DNA from: [Pantoea] beijingensis
GTDB lineage: Bacteria; Pseudomonadota; Gammaproteobacteria; Enterobacterales; Enterobacteriaceae
Reading direction: 5' to 3'
DNA: 64,000 bases
NCBI RefSeq assembly: GCF_022647505.1
Contig: NZ_CP071409.1
Coordinates: 744,001-808,000 of the forward strand
Position numbers and translations under genes: made by a program. Below the pieces are notes generated by a model. That model had not been told where the DNA came from. It ran no database searches and saw nothing but the letters and a program-made list of their open reading frames with translations. Shown here in pieces: positions 1 through 8,764 of this stretch; position 1 is the stretch's first letter; each line of letters starts with the position of its first letter.

Positions 1-1
1 G

Positions 2-391
2 GGGAATAAAGGCCGAATTTTCTGTACGCATATGGATGTAGCTCCACGCAAAACGCCTGTCACAGAAAAAGAGATCGACGTTTTACTTGATAATTTACCT
101 GAGCCTATCGATTTGGAAATCGATAAAGAGAACCATCTTCTGTATTGGACAGATCGTGGATCGCCACCTCAAGGAAATACACTTAACACTGCAAAAATAA
201 CAGGGGGTTCCCTGATCGGCCATCACATTATATGTGGCGGGTTTGATGAGGCAATAGGTCTTACCCTTGATAGAAAGAATAACTGTGTTTATGTCTCCGA
301 TTTGGGCGGGGGTATTTACCGCGTTGATATTAAAACGGGTGAAAAAGAACGCCTCTGGCATCAGGACAGCCTTACTGGAATAACAGGCTAA
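2..391 (+). CDS. YWTD/SMP-30-type beta-propeller protein, 5' end cut by window
   Basis: The reading frame is open from base 2, so the gene begins before the window; the first ATG (32) is internal. The visible part shows propeller strand signatures: LLYWTDRG near the middle, and CVYVSDLGGGIYRVD near the end, the pattern of YWTD/low-density-lipoprotein-receptor-like and SMP-30-like blades. The polypeptide ends at a TAA at 389-391. The function of such propellers varies (lactonase-like, binding). It lies 36 bp upstream of a CoA-transferase gene on the same strand, so the two are probably co-transcribed. The enzyme activity cannot be deduced. Confidence 0.75.
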   Translation, partial: GNKGRIFCTHMDVAPRKTPVTEKEIDVLLDNLPEPIDLEIDKENHLLYWTDRGSPPQGNTLNTAKITGGSLIGHHIICGGFDEAIGLTLDRKNNCVYVSDLGGGIYRVDIKTGEKERLWHQDSLTGITG

Positions 392-427
392 TCAGATAGC
401 TATCGATTAAGATAAGGACATATTTTC

Positions 428-1939
428 ATGAATCACGATGACTCAACCGAACATAGAATTAAACATCATCTTTCGCAACCGCTGAAATCCAATAATATTG
501 ATTTGAATAAAGAGACCGCGTTGATACTTGAAGGCTTGGGAACGTCTATTGAGGACTTTGGCGGAAAGCTCACTTTCTACGGCAAAGATCCTATTATTCC
601 AAGTGTGCTCCCCTATGGGGCATGCTCGGCTATCGGGCTGGCGGTGAAGGCCGTGCAGTTGGCCAGTATCTGGAAGTTAAAAACGGGCGAAGTGCAGAAT
701 ATCCATATTGATGTGCGTAAGGCATTACGCCGTTTTGCATGCTTTTGGGAAGGCACCCTTGAGACGGTAAATGGTTTCCCGGGAACCTCTGCGTCGGAGT
801 CAGGTGTAGACCTCAGAACATTTTATTGTTGCAAAGATAAAACCTGGGTGCTTTTTACGTGTAATTATCCCGGGTTGAGAAACAGGGCATTACAGCTTTT
901 ACAGTGTGCGCCTGGAAAGGAGGCTATTCGCAAAGCTGTTGCCCAATGGAATGGCGCTGAGCTGGAAACGGCTGCGGCAAAAGCAGGGATACCGATTCAT
1001 CTGGTGAGATCGCCACAAGAATTCATGGCACTGGATTTATTTAAGAAAACACTCAATCGTGAGCCTTTGATTAAGGTGGAAAAAGTTGCCGATTCAGATC
1101 CTGTCCCTTTCAAAGACGGGAAAGAGGTTCTCAGTGGAATTAAAGCACTTGGACTCGGGCACGTTATTGCTGGCGCGGGGATTGGTCGCTCACTCGCCCT
1201 TCATGGTGCCGATGTGCTCAATATATGGTTAAAAGATGACTATGAACACAGCACCTTTCACTTTACCTCCAACGTTGGCGTTCGCTCATCGCGACTCGAT
1301 ATAAAAAACAACAGTGAGCATCGTAAATCCTTCGATAAGCTTTTGTCAGAAGCAGATGTATTCTATTCAAATCGTCGCAACGGTTTTCTGGAACGGCACA
1401 ATTTATCACCGGAAATGCTGTGTAAAAAACATCCGGGACTGATTACCTCTACGGTATATTTTAATACGAAAGAGGGGGTTTGGTCTGACAGGGTGGGTTT
1501 TGATGTCTCTCAGGGGGCATTAGCAGGTCCATACTGGCTTGAAAGTTTGGGCGGCACCTATAAAAAATGTTCAGAACCTCACCAAACGCCACAAATTGGT
1601 GTGATCTGTGACTGGATTGTTTCCTGGCTGGCGACAGCCGGAATTCTGGAAGCGCTAAAACGCCGTGCGGTGGAGGGAGGAAGCTACAGTGTCAGCGTGT
1701 CATTAAGCCGTACGGTATGCTGGTTGATGTCGGTAGGTATTTTTGACCAAAAATACGCGTACGATACGGCCAACTCAGATGCAGAGCATGCTTATGTCGA
1801 CCCTGACTTTATTATCGCTCAAACCCCAATGGGGCTTTATAAAGGCGTTGGTGAACAAGTCGAAATGACAACGATGGGAACGTATAAATATCTACTCAAT
1901 CCCCTGGGTTCATCGTTCCCTGAATGGGATCCCGATTAA
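428..1939 (+). CDS. CaiB/BaiF family (class III) CoA-transferase
   Basis: A 503-residue protein with the fold signatures of class III CoA-transferases, which move CoA between carboxylic acids through a mixed anhydride on an aspartate. The segment GFDVSQGALAG holds the candidate catalytic Asp at about residue 359. A first copy of the CoA-binding half appears around residues 50-190 and a second from about 230, so the protein may be a fused or duplicated form, since classical members have near 400 residues. A possible ribosome site (aaggaca) precedes the ATG. It follows the propeller gene closely. The acid substrate is unknown; a role in activating a plant or host-derived acid is only a guess. 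Confidence 0.82.
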   Translation: MNHDDSTEHRIKHHLSQPLKSNNIDLNKETALILEGLGTSIEDFGGKLTFYGKDPIIPSVLPYGACSAIGLAVKAVQLASIWKLKTGEVQNIHIDVRKALRRFACFWEGTLETVNGFPGTSASESGVDLRTFYCCKDKTWVLFTCNYPGLRNRALQLLQCAPGKEAIRKAVAQWNGAELETAAAKAGIPIHLVRSPQEFMALDLFKKTLNREPLIKVEKVADSDPVPFKDGKEVLSGIKALGLGHVIAGAGIGRSLALHGADVLNIWLKDDYEHSTFHFTSNVGVRSSRLDIKNNSEHRKSFDKLLSEADVFYSNRRNGFLERHNLSPEMLCKKHPGLITSTVYFNTKEGVWSDRVGFDVSQGALAGPYWLESLGGTYKKCSEPHQTPQIGVICDWIVSWLATAGILEALKRRAVEGGSYSVSVSLSRTVCWLMSVGIFDQKYAYDTANSDAEHAYVDPDFIIAQTPMGLYKGVGEQVEMTTMGTYKYLLNPLGSSFPEWDPD

Positions 1940-2030
1940 CCTGATACCGATACTGTCATCGAAGAGCATGCGGGCAGGGAAGGTACGACGGTAGATTGCG
2001 GCTGCTGATATTTCTGCTGCATAAGCAGTG

Positions 2031-2070
2031 TTATCCGTACTGCACTATTGGCAGTACGGATAATATTTTT
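2031..2070 (+). terminator. Rho-independent terminator after the CoA-transferase gene
   Basis: A 12-bp perfect stem (TTATCCGTACTG with CAGTACGGATAA) closes a nine-base loop and is followed by a T-rich stretch. It lies between convergent genes and fits the end of the propeller/CoA-transferase transcript. A closely similar hairpin occurs at 14343-14377. Confidence 0.75.
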
Positions 2071-2165
2071 CTTAATCGTTATCCGGCTCTTGCAGATCAT
2101 TATTCTGTTTCCAGACGATCACGATCGTATAAGCGATAAGCTTTACCGGTCCCGGATAAAAAGCA

Positions 2166-5100
2166 TTAATTACCTTTATTTTTTAATGTTTCCAGTGATG
2201 CTATCAGGCTGCGAGCACGCTCCTGGATATACAGGTTTTCAGCCGGGGACTGCGTGAGTGGCTCTGCTGACCAGTTTGCACTGTCGTGGGTCAGGAAGGA
2301 CTCTGTGCTCATCTGCCCCTCATGTTGTAAAAGTGCTTCCAGTTTATCAAGGCAGGCCTGTGCAATATGCAGTGCGCCCGCCTTGAGTAGGTCATCAATT
2401 AAAAGCATTTTGGTTTGGGTATCCAGGGGAATAAACAGCTTCTCAAGCAGTTGCTGCTGAATAGCCGGAGTCTGCTGCTGGAACACCGCGTCAGGTAGCA
2501 TGCCCAACGTGGTAAAATGTAATCGCATGCCGCTGGTCATTTTATCCGCTATTGTGAGGATGCGATCGATACCCTCACGAATCCCTTGTGCGCCGCCCCG
2601 TTTGATATCATCCAGCGCCAGATATTGATTAAGGCGCAGCAGCTCTTCACGCGATTTTGGTGAAACGCCGGGCAGGTCGTTTTTTGTGAGGGCATCCACC
2701 AATTCGGCCAGAACGATTTTATCTTTTTTCCCTGGCGGTATCTCAGCGGAGTAGCTTGCTTCATCGATGACCAGAAAAGACAGTTGATTTATCACCGAGA
2801 GCAGTTTGTTTATCACAAACTCTCCCGTTTGCTGTTGGATTTGCGTGGACAGGTGCTGCTGTAACAGGCTTCCCTTGTCCTGAAGTGAAAGCGCTTTTCG
2901 CTGATGGTTGGCCACGATGGTGATTTTTTGCTGCAGCGTTAAGGGGGCATTAACGTTGGAGAACAGACCACTTTCCTGCAGGATATGATCAATTTCCTGC
3001 GCCGCGTCACGGCAGCTCCAGGATTTCTGAGGGCTGGCCATCAGGCGCGATGCCATGTAAAAACGCTCAACCAGCTCGGCTTTACTCTCCATGCCGAAGC
3101 ATAAACGCATAATACTGCGGTTTTCCCCTTCCCCCACCTCTTGCTTCTCATCTTCATAGGAGGACTGGGTACTCTCCAGAAAGGCGAAGCTGCCGCGGAT
3201 ACGCACATTGGCGTTACTTAACAAGCGGTCGTGAGAGAGGGTGTAGGCCTTATCGACGGCGTCTTCGTCCATACTGAAGCTGTGTGATTCTTCTGTAGAC
3301 GAGGTGAGCACAATAAAAGGCAGTCCGGGTTGCCAGCCACTAGCTTCGCGTAGCCCATTTTTACCGTTGAACAACGTATCCTTGACAAATTTTGCGTTCT
3401 CCGCGGCTTTATCAAGCAGCATAAATTCGCTGTCGGCGTGTTTTAGCAAGTGGATTAAAAGTTGTGAATCATCGTTATCGGCCCAGCCCAGTGCGCTCTC
3501 CTGATCGCTCAGCGCGGTACGGATTTTATCGTTTTCCTCCGTCGCTGCGGCGAGTAAGGTCACCGATCCTGACATGACTTTAGTCAGGCCAAGATTGCTG
3601 TATTTCTGGTAGCTTTTACATAAAAGGATGCGGAGATTGTTTTTGGCGATATCCTCAGTAAATGCGGTAGCAATTTGCGCTAAATCATCGCGCTTCTCAA
3701 TGGTTGCATCCAGTATCAGCGTAAGCGGCTTCGTTGAATCCGCATGCTGTTTTATCTGTTGCTGTAAACCCGGTATAAGATTATCCACACTCCAGTTAGG
3801 CATATTCGGCAGAGGCATGCTGTGATTGAGTGTGGCATAGACTGCTGACCCGGCGATAAATTTCCCGCTAGCCAGCTTAACAAGCTCTCCTGTCTCGAAG
3901 TAGATGGGTGTTTTCGCCTTGCCTGAGCGATCTGTCATAAAGGTTAATGCCTGCTCTGCGTCGTTTTGACTCGCATTTTCCAGAGCAATGGTTAATGCGT
4001 GCATGCCTGAGGAAAATAAAAAGGTTTCAGGCTGTAGGTCTACGCCATCGCGCCAGGATGGACCGAGGCGAGCGATCGTAAGTTCCCGGGTAACTTGCTT
4101 AAAGTCCTGGGCGGAGTAGGGTTTACATAATGTCGTGATCACGCCCAGCTCTTCGGCAATGGTGCGATAGCAATCAGCAAAGCTTATGCTGTCATGGGTT
4201 AAACCAGGCATGGCTTGAGTCACCGCCGCCAGCGTATTCAAGGAGTCGGCTAAAATATCAGGATTAAAGGGCAGGGTTTGTCGTCCCACCGCCAGAGGCG
4301 AACCAGAGTCGGTCTGTGCCGCAAGCAACTGTGGATGGGTAAGCAAATGGTTAACCAGTCCGTCCACGAGGTTGGTGGCGGTAATGGCCAGTTCATAACA
4401 CGGATGCGTCGGTGGAATTTGACGTAAGGATGCACCTGCCGAATGGGGATCGCTGCTGGAAAGACCCTTTAGCTGAGTAAGGCAGCTACGCGGAGAAAAG
4501 GAGTATGCTTTATCGTTTTTGTGAATGGCGCGTATCACCTGACACACTGACGGTCTGGCGCCCAAATGATAGAAAAGGGCGGGACTGTTAAATGTCTCTG
4601 GCTGACTTTCTGATCCATCAGATTCATCAGATTCATCAGATTCATCTGCCGCAGAAGGCGAGGGCTGATGGGTAAATTTAACGGCGTAAATACCGGGAAA
4701 CAGTTCCTTTCCGTGTGTGGCAAGATGCTGTTGCACGTGGCCCTCTACCATGTCCTGAGGGCAGCAAGACAGAAAACGCTGTGCAGAGGCTTCGCCATTA
4801 AAGAACATCACATTGTCATCTGCATGGCCTCCCTGAGCCTGGTACAAATTATTGCACTGGGCATAATATTCATCAGAGGGTAACTGACGATGGTATAAAG
4901 AATTAAACTCACCACCCAGATGTAATTTATAGGCAAAGTGCTCATCAAGTGCTTCATTCTCGGCGATGTTTATTCCGTACTGATGGGCGACTACTTCGCC
5001 ACCGGCGTACGCGGAAAGTTGTGTACGCCTTGACTCACCAAAGGACATCTTTTCACCGATATCAGTGGGAAGAGTGCGCTCATATAACCATTTCCGGCGC

Positions 5101-5288
5101 AGATATTGCTGTATCCCGATGATGAGTGGTGATTGCGCCTGAATTTTGGTCGTCAGTGCCTGAAATTTTTCTTGCATGACATCCGGAGTGGGTAAGCTGT
5201 CTCTCCTTGTTGGGACGGGGCGAAGACTGGATGACGGTTGAGTATGAGTCGGGGTAAAGCTTCCGCTGCGGTTTCGGGTTATATCCAT
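2166..5288 (-). CDS. 1040-residue protein with internal Cys/Met-metabolism-type PLP-enzyme domain
   Basis: I do not recognise the whole protein. The first 40 residues are Ser/Thr/Pro/Arg-rich and lack a membrane signal peptide, as in many type III effectors. Residues about 205-235 form an acidic Ser-Asp-Glu linker. Residues about 420-745 look like a fold-type I PLP enzyme of the cystathionine gamma-synthase family: FSSGMHALTIAL (425-436, phosphate cradle), LILDATI with Asp527 (pyridine nitrogen), SYQKYSNLG with candidate Schiff-base Lys562, and MRLCFGMES with Arg728 (substrate carboxylate). The 290-residue C-terminus is helix-rich with Gln-rich segments. Family enzymes are about 400 residues, so long extensions surround the domain. 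It is transcribed alone, convergent to the CoA-transferase. A secreted effector or a large cytosolic enzyme are both possible. Confidence 0.8.
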   Translation of the reverse strand: MDITRNRSGSFTPTHTQPSSSLRPVPTRRDSLPTPDVMQEKFQALTTKIQAQSPLIIGIQQYLRRKWLYERTLPTDIGEKMSFGESRRTQLSAYAGGEVVAHQYGINIAENEALDEHFAYKLHLGGEFNSLYHRQLPSDEYYAQCNNLYQAQGGHADDNVMFFNGEASAQRFLSCCPQDMVEGHVQQHLATHGKELFPGIYAVKFTHQPSPSAADESDESDESDGSESQPETFNSPALFYHLGARPSVCQVIRAIHKNDKAYSFSPRSCLTQLKGLSSSDPHSAGASLRQIPPTHPCYELAITATNLVDGLVNHLLTHPQLLAAQTDSGSPLAVGRQTLPFNPDILADSLNTLAAVTQAMPGLTHDSISFADCYRTIAEELGVITTLCKPYSAQDFKQVTRELTIARLGPSWRDGVDLQPETFLFSSGMHALTIALENASQNDAEQALTFMTDRSGKAKTPIYFETGELVKLASGKFIAGSAVYATLNHSMPLPNMPNWSVDNLIPGLQQQIKQHADSTKPLTLILDATIEKRDDLAQIATAFTEDIAKNNLRILLCKSYQKYSNLGLTKVMSGSVTLLAAATEENDKIRTALSDQESALGWADNDDSQLLIHLLKHADSEFMLLDKAAENAKFVKDTLFNGKNGLREASGWQPGLPFIVLTSSTEESHSFSMDEDAVDKAYTLSHDRLLSNANVRIRGSFAFLESTQSSYEDEKQEVGEGENRSIMRLCFGMESKAELVERFYMASRLMASPQKSWSCRDAAQEIDHILQESGLFSNVNAPLTLQQKITIVANHQRKALSLQDKGSLLQQHLSTQIQQQTGEFVINKLLSVINQLSFLVIDEASYSAEIPPGKKDKIVLAELVDALTKNDLPGVSPKSREELLRLNQYLALDDIKRGGAQGIREGIDRILTIADKMTSGMRLHFTTLGMLPDAVFQQQTPAIQQQLLEKLFIPLDTQTKMLLIDDLLKAGALHIAQACLDKLEALLQHEGQMSTESFLTHDSANWSAEPLTQSPAENLYIQERARSLIASLETLKNKGN
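4612..4647. repeat. Four tandem 9-bp units inside the PLP-domain protein gene
   Basis: The unit gattcatca repeats four times with one base change in the first unit and one at the end. On the minus strand it encodes repeated Ser-Asp-Glu triplets in the acidic linker of the 1040-residue protein. Units of nine bases keep the frame, so copy-number changes would only lengthen or shorten the linker. Confidence 0.85.
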
Positions 5289-5606
5289 TGAAATACTGCC
5301 TTGTGAGTCAACAGTTGAGAAATGTGTACTGAGTGAATGGAATGTGCGATGAGTTCCGGGGGATAATTGATCCTGGCCAACAACATAAAAAAACGCAGCC
5401 GCTCACTTCATCTTAGTGGGAAATAAACGTGCGACCGGAAATACCCGGCTGAAACGACAGCGGGCTGAGCGTAATGAGAAACTGCCCATCCTCCAAAAGG
5501 TTGAGATAGACTGCGCGAAGTGTATGAAATGAATACTGCCTATATCTAAAAACCGTCAGGCCTGTAAAGAGGTGAGGCTTTGGCTGAAAAACCAGGGAGA
5601 TAACAG

Positions 5607-6068
5607 ATGAAAATTGTCGAGCGTCCGGTTTTGTCCTTAGTTGGCGTTTCTACACGTACGAACAATACAAATGAAATGGATGTTACCACTGCGAAAATAC
5701 TGCCGCTCTGGCGTCATTTCTACCAGGATATCTATCCTGAGCAGTTGTCAGGTGATGTAGTTTACGGGGTCTATTCTAATTATGAGTCTGATGCGAGTGG
5801 CGAATTTGACGTCACCGTTGCGGTAAAAGCACAAGAGGATGAAAACGTACAAGCAGGATCAATGTTTGACAAAATTGAGCTGGCACCGGGGCGGTATATG
5901 GTTTTTTCAGGGCAAACGGGGGCAGGTAATCCTGTCTTTCACCTGTGGCAACAAGTGTGGCAACATTTTGAACAGACTGGCTGCCCACATCAGCGTTGCT
6001 GGATAACGGACTATGAAATTTATTACCGGGATGGAAAAATTGAATTATTGATAGGAATAGTGAACTGA
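5607..6068 (+). CDS. GyrI-like/AraC-effector-binding domain protein
   Basis: A 153-residue stand-alone protein of the GyrI-like small-molecule-binding family (the SOUL/SHS2-type fold found in SbmC, YdeE and the C-terminus of Rob). Typical signatures are the N-terminal strand VERPVLSLVGVSTRT, the central YGVYSNYESD, the APGRYMVFSG segment, and the terminal DYEIYY strand. No DNA-binding domain is present. A clear ribosome site (GGGAG) precedes the ATG. It is divergent from the large PLP-domain gene and may share its promoter region. Such proteins bind drugs or toxins or cap gyrase; the ligand here is unknown. Confidence 0.85.
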   Translation: MKIVERPVLSLVGVSTRTNNTNEMDVTTAKILPLWRHFYQDIYPEQLSGDVVYGVYSNYESDASGEFDVTVAVKAQEDENVQAGSMFDKIELAPGRYMVFSGQTGAGNPVFHLWQQVWQHFEQTGCPHQRCWITDYEIYYRDGKIELLIGIVN

Positions 6069-6483
6069 TTCTACTCACTACAGTGGATATGTGTCTGAGT
6101 GAGTTGGACTGCTTTCGATACCCTGCAATGAGCCTGTAATTTAAATGTTTAATCCGTAGATTCAACCGACCAACGCAACACCTTTTTCAATTATCTCTTT
6201 CGTTGTGTTGAACTTTAATGCCTTGCCCGGCCTGGTATTTAGTTGGGGTGCAGCCTTATCCCGCTTCTGCTGAGTATATTGAGCAAGGCATGTCTTATTG
6301 GGAAAATATTGTCAGATCAGTCCATTATTTTTTTCTCATTCCGTCTGTCGCTTTTATTCATTATGTCAGCTGCCTGGATGATAAGGCGATGATATCACTT
6401 CTGTTCAGGTGAACAAATTGTGTATTCAAGCGCGCTTTTTACTCATTTTTGTGCAGAAGATGGAGATGAGATGTTATTTCCTT
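6069..6483. other. AT-rich intergenic stretch, no convincing gene
   Basis: The 570 bp between the GyrI-like gene and arnB are AT-rich and low in coding signal. An ORF of 64 codons at 6218-6412 has no family features or good ribosome site. The right part holds the arn promoter region. Confidence 0.5.
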
Positions 6484-6516
6484 CTTAATACTTTTCTAAG
6501 ATTCTTTTGTTATCGT
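6484..6516 (+). promoter_or_regulatory. PmrA(BasR)-box-like site and promoter of arn operon
   Basis: CTTAAT, five bases, then TCTAAG (6484-6500) matches the PmrA box YTTAAK-N5-YTTAAK with one mismatch. A -10-like TATCGT lies at 6511-6516, so the box overlaps the -35 region, as at known PmrA-activated promoters. This would tie the operon to the PmrAB response to iron, low pH and cationic peptides. The leader to arnB is about 120 bases. Confidence 0.6.
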
Positions 6517-6642
6517 CCTTTCATTGATTACCCGTTTAGCTAAACAGCCCGTACTTTCTGAGTGTTGAATTTTTATTTAATTAGGCTGTTTCATTATCCC
6601 GTAAGCTTTTGGCGTTCAGTGATTTAATAAGGAATCCACGTA

Positions 6643-7782
6643 ATGAGTGATTTTCTGCCTTTTTCACGTCCGGCGTTAGGCGCGGACGAAATTGCAGCGG
6701 TATCTGAAGTTCTGCAATCTGGCTGGATCACCACCGGCCCAAAAAATCAGGCGCTCGAACAGGCATTTTGTGTGTTAACCGGCAATAAACATGCGATCGC
6801 GGTTAGCTCCGCAACAGGCGGAATGCACGTTACGCTGATGGCGTTGGGATTGCAGCCGGGCGACGAGGTTATCACGCCTTCACTGACCTGGGTGTCAACG
6901 CTGAACATGATTGTGCTGCTGGGGGCCGAGCCGGTGATGATTGACGTCGACCGCGATACGCTGATGGTGACGCCGCAGGAGATTGAAGCAGCCATTACCC
7001 CGCGTACTAAAGCCATTATTCCTGTGCATTACGCAGGTGCGCCCGCTGACATTGATGCTATCCGGGAGATAGGCGAGCGTTACGGTATTCCGGTCATTGA
7101 AGATGCAGCTCACGCTGCAGGTACCGAATATAAGGGTAAGCATGTTGGTTCACGCGGCACGGCGATCTTCTCTTTCCACGCGATTAAAAATATGACCTGT
7201 GCCGAAGGCGGGCTGGTTGTGACCGATGACGAACAACTGGCTAACCGTATCCGTAGCCTGAAGTTCCACGGCTTAGGCGTGGACGCGTTTGACCGTCAAA
7301 ACCACGGACGGGCGCCTCAGGCTGAGGTGATCTCCCCCGGATTTAAATACAACCTGGCGGACATCAACGCATCTGTCGCGCTGGTGCAGTTAGGTAAGTT
7401 GCAGCAGCTTAACGCTCGCCGACATGAGGTTGCCCAACGCTACCTTAACGCGCTGGCCGATACGCCGTTCTTACCGCTTTCGATACCAAAGTGGCAGCAT
7501 CGCCATGCGTGGCACCTGTTTATTCTCCGTGTGGACGAAGCAAGCTGCGGTATTTCGCGCAGCGGCCTGATGGACGCTCTGAAAGAACGCGGCATCGGGA
7601 CTGGTCTGCATTTCCGTGCCGCCCACACCCAGAAATATTATCGCGAACGTTACCCACAGCTTCGGCTGCCGAACAGCGAGTGGAACAGCGAAAGGATTTG
7701 TTCTATTCCCCTGTTCCCAACCATGACCGACGATGACACCTCACGAGTCATTACCGCATTACGTGAAATAGCAGGACTCTAA
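6643..7782 (+). CDS. arnB: UDP-4-amino-4-deoxy-L-arabinose aminotransferase ArnB
   Basis: Converts UDP-4-ketopentose to UDP-L-Ara4N with glutamate as amino donor, the second cytosolic step in making the sugar that masks lipid A phosphates. The 379-residue length is normal for ArnB (DegT/DnrJ/EryC1 family). The PLP lysine lies in SFHAIKNM (Lys182) and the pyridine-binding Asp in [10 protein letters not shown] (Asp154). It is the first gene of a seven-gene operon and is followed after one base by arnC. A PmrA-box-like site lies upstream. Confidence 0.97.
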   Translation: MSDFLPFSRPALGADEIAAVSEVLQSGWITTGPKNQALEQAFCVLTGNKHAIAVSSATGGMHVTLMALGLQPGDEVITPSLTWVSTLNMIVLLGAEPVMIDVDRDTLMVTPQEIEAAITPRTKAIIPVHYAGAPADIDAIREIGERYGIPVIEDAAHAAGTEYKGKHVGSRGTAIFSFHAIKNMTCAEGGLVVTDDEQLANRIRSLKFHGLGVDAFDRQNHGRAPQAEVISPGFKYNLADINASVALVQLGKLQQLNARRHEVAQRYLNALADTPFLPLSIPKWQHRHAWHLFILRVDEASCGISRSGLMDALKERGIGTGLHFRAAHTQKYYRERYPQLRLPNSEWNSERICSIPLFPTMTDDDTSRVITALREIAGL

Positions 7783-7783
7783 G

Positions 7784-8764
7784 ATGATGACCCCGCCTCC
7801 AGTAAAGAAAGTTTCCGTTGTAATCCCGGTCTATAACGAGCAGGAGAGTTTGCCCGAGCTGATCCGCCGCACCTCAGCGGCATGCGAAAAGCTTAACCGT
7901 GATTATGAAATTTTGTTGGTGGACGACGGCAGCAGCGACGAATCTGCTGCCATACTGACCCGCGCTGCAGAAGCACCCGACAGCCGTATCGTAGCGGTGC
8001 TGCTGAACCGTAACTATGGTCAGCACTCGGCAATCATGGCGGGCTTTAGCCACGTCACCGGTGACCTCATTGTCACGCTGGATGCCGATCTGCAAAACCC
8101 GCCGGAAGAGATCCCTCGGCTGGTGGAAAAGGCGGATGAGGGCTATGACGTGGTCGGTACCGTGCGCCAGAGCCGCCAGGATAGCTGGTTCCGCAAGCGC
8201 GCGTCTAAAATGATCAATCACCTAATCCAGCGTACCACTGGCAAGGCGATGGGCGACTACGGCTGTATGCTGCGCGCCTATCGCCGTCACATTATCGACG
8301 CGATGCTGCACTGCCACGAACGCAGCACCTTTATTCCGATTCTGGCAAATACGTTTGCCCGGCGCGCCATTGAAATCCCGGTGCACCACGATGAGCGCCA
8401 GTTCGGCGATTCCAAATACAGTTTCATGCGCCTGATCAACCTGATGTATGACCTGATCACTTGCCTGACTACCACGCCGCTGCGTCTGTTGAGCGTCGTG
8501 GGCAGCATCATCGCGTTGTCCGGTTTTAGCCTGGCGGTGCTGCTGGTGGTGTTGCGTCTTGCCTTTGGCCCACAGTGGGCGGCGGACGGCGTGTTCATGC
8601 TCTTCGCTGTGCTATTTACGTTTATTGGCGCTCAGTTCATCGGCATGGGGTTGCTGGGTGAGTACATAGGCCGTATTTACAACGATGTGCGCGCACGCCC
8701 TCGTTACTTTATTCAACGCGTAGTTAGCAGAGAAACCGCTTTATCTTCAGAGGAAAATCAATAA
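7784..8764 (+). CDS. arnC: Undecaprenyl-phosphate 4-deoxy-4-formamido-L-arabinose transferase ArnC
   Basis: Transfers formylated Ara4N from UDP to undecaprenyl phosphate at the inner face of the cytoplasmic membrane. The N-terminus is a GT2 glycosyltransferase ([28 protein letters not shown]), and two hydrophobic segments near residues 235-290 anchor it in the membrane. At 326 residues it is the usual size. It starts two bases after the arnB stop and its last base overlaps the arnA start (aataATG), so translation is coupled. Confidence 0.96.
   Translation: MMTPPPVKKVSVVIPVYNEQESLPELIRRTSAACEKLNRDYEILLVDDGSSDESAAILTRAAEAPDSRIVAVLLNRNYGQHSAIMAGFSHVTGDLIVTLDADLQNPPEEIPRLVEKADEGYDVVGTVRQSRQDSWFRKRASKMINHLIQRTTGKAMGDYGCMLRAYRRHIIDAMLHCHERSTFIPILANTFARRAIEIPVHHDERQFGDSKYSFMRLINLMYDLITCLTTTPLRLLSVVGSIIALSGFSLAVLLVVLRLAFGPQWAADGVFMLFAVLFTFIGAQFIGMGLLGEYIGRIYNDVRARPRYFIQRVVSRETALSSEENQ

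Noticed and set aside
2048..2257. Plus-strand ORF of 69 codons overlapping the end of the large PLP-domain gene
   Set aside because: It lies antisense to the 3' end of the large gene, starts inside the terminator hairpin region and has no family features.
6218..6412. 64-codon ORF before arnB
   Set aside because: No good ribosome site or recognisable family, in AT-rich DNA.
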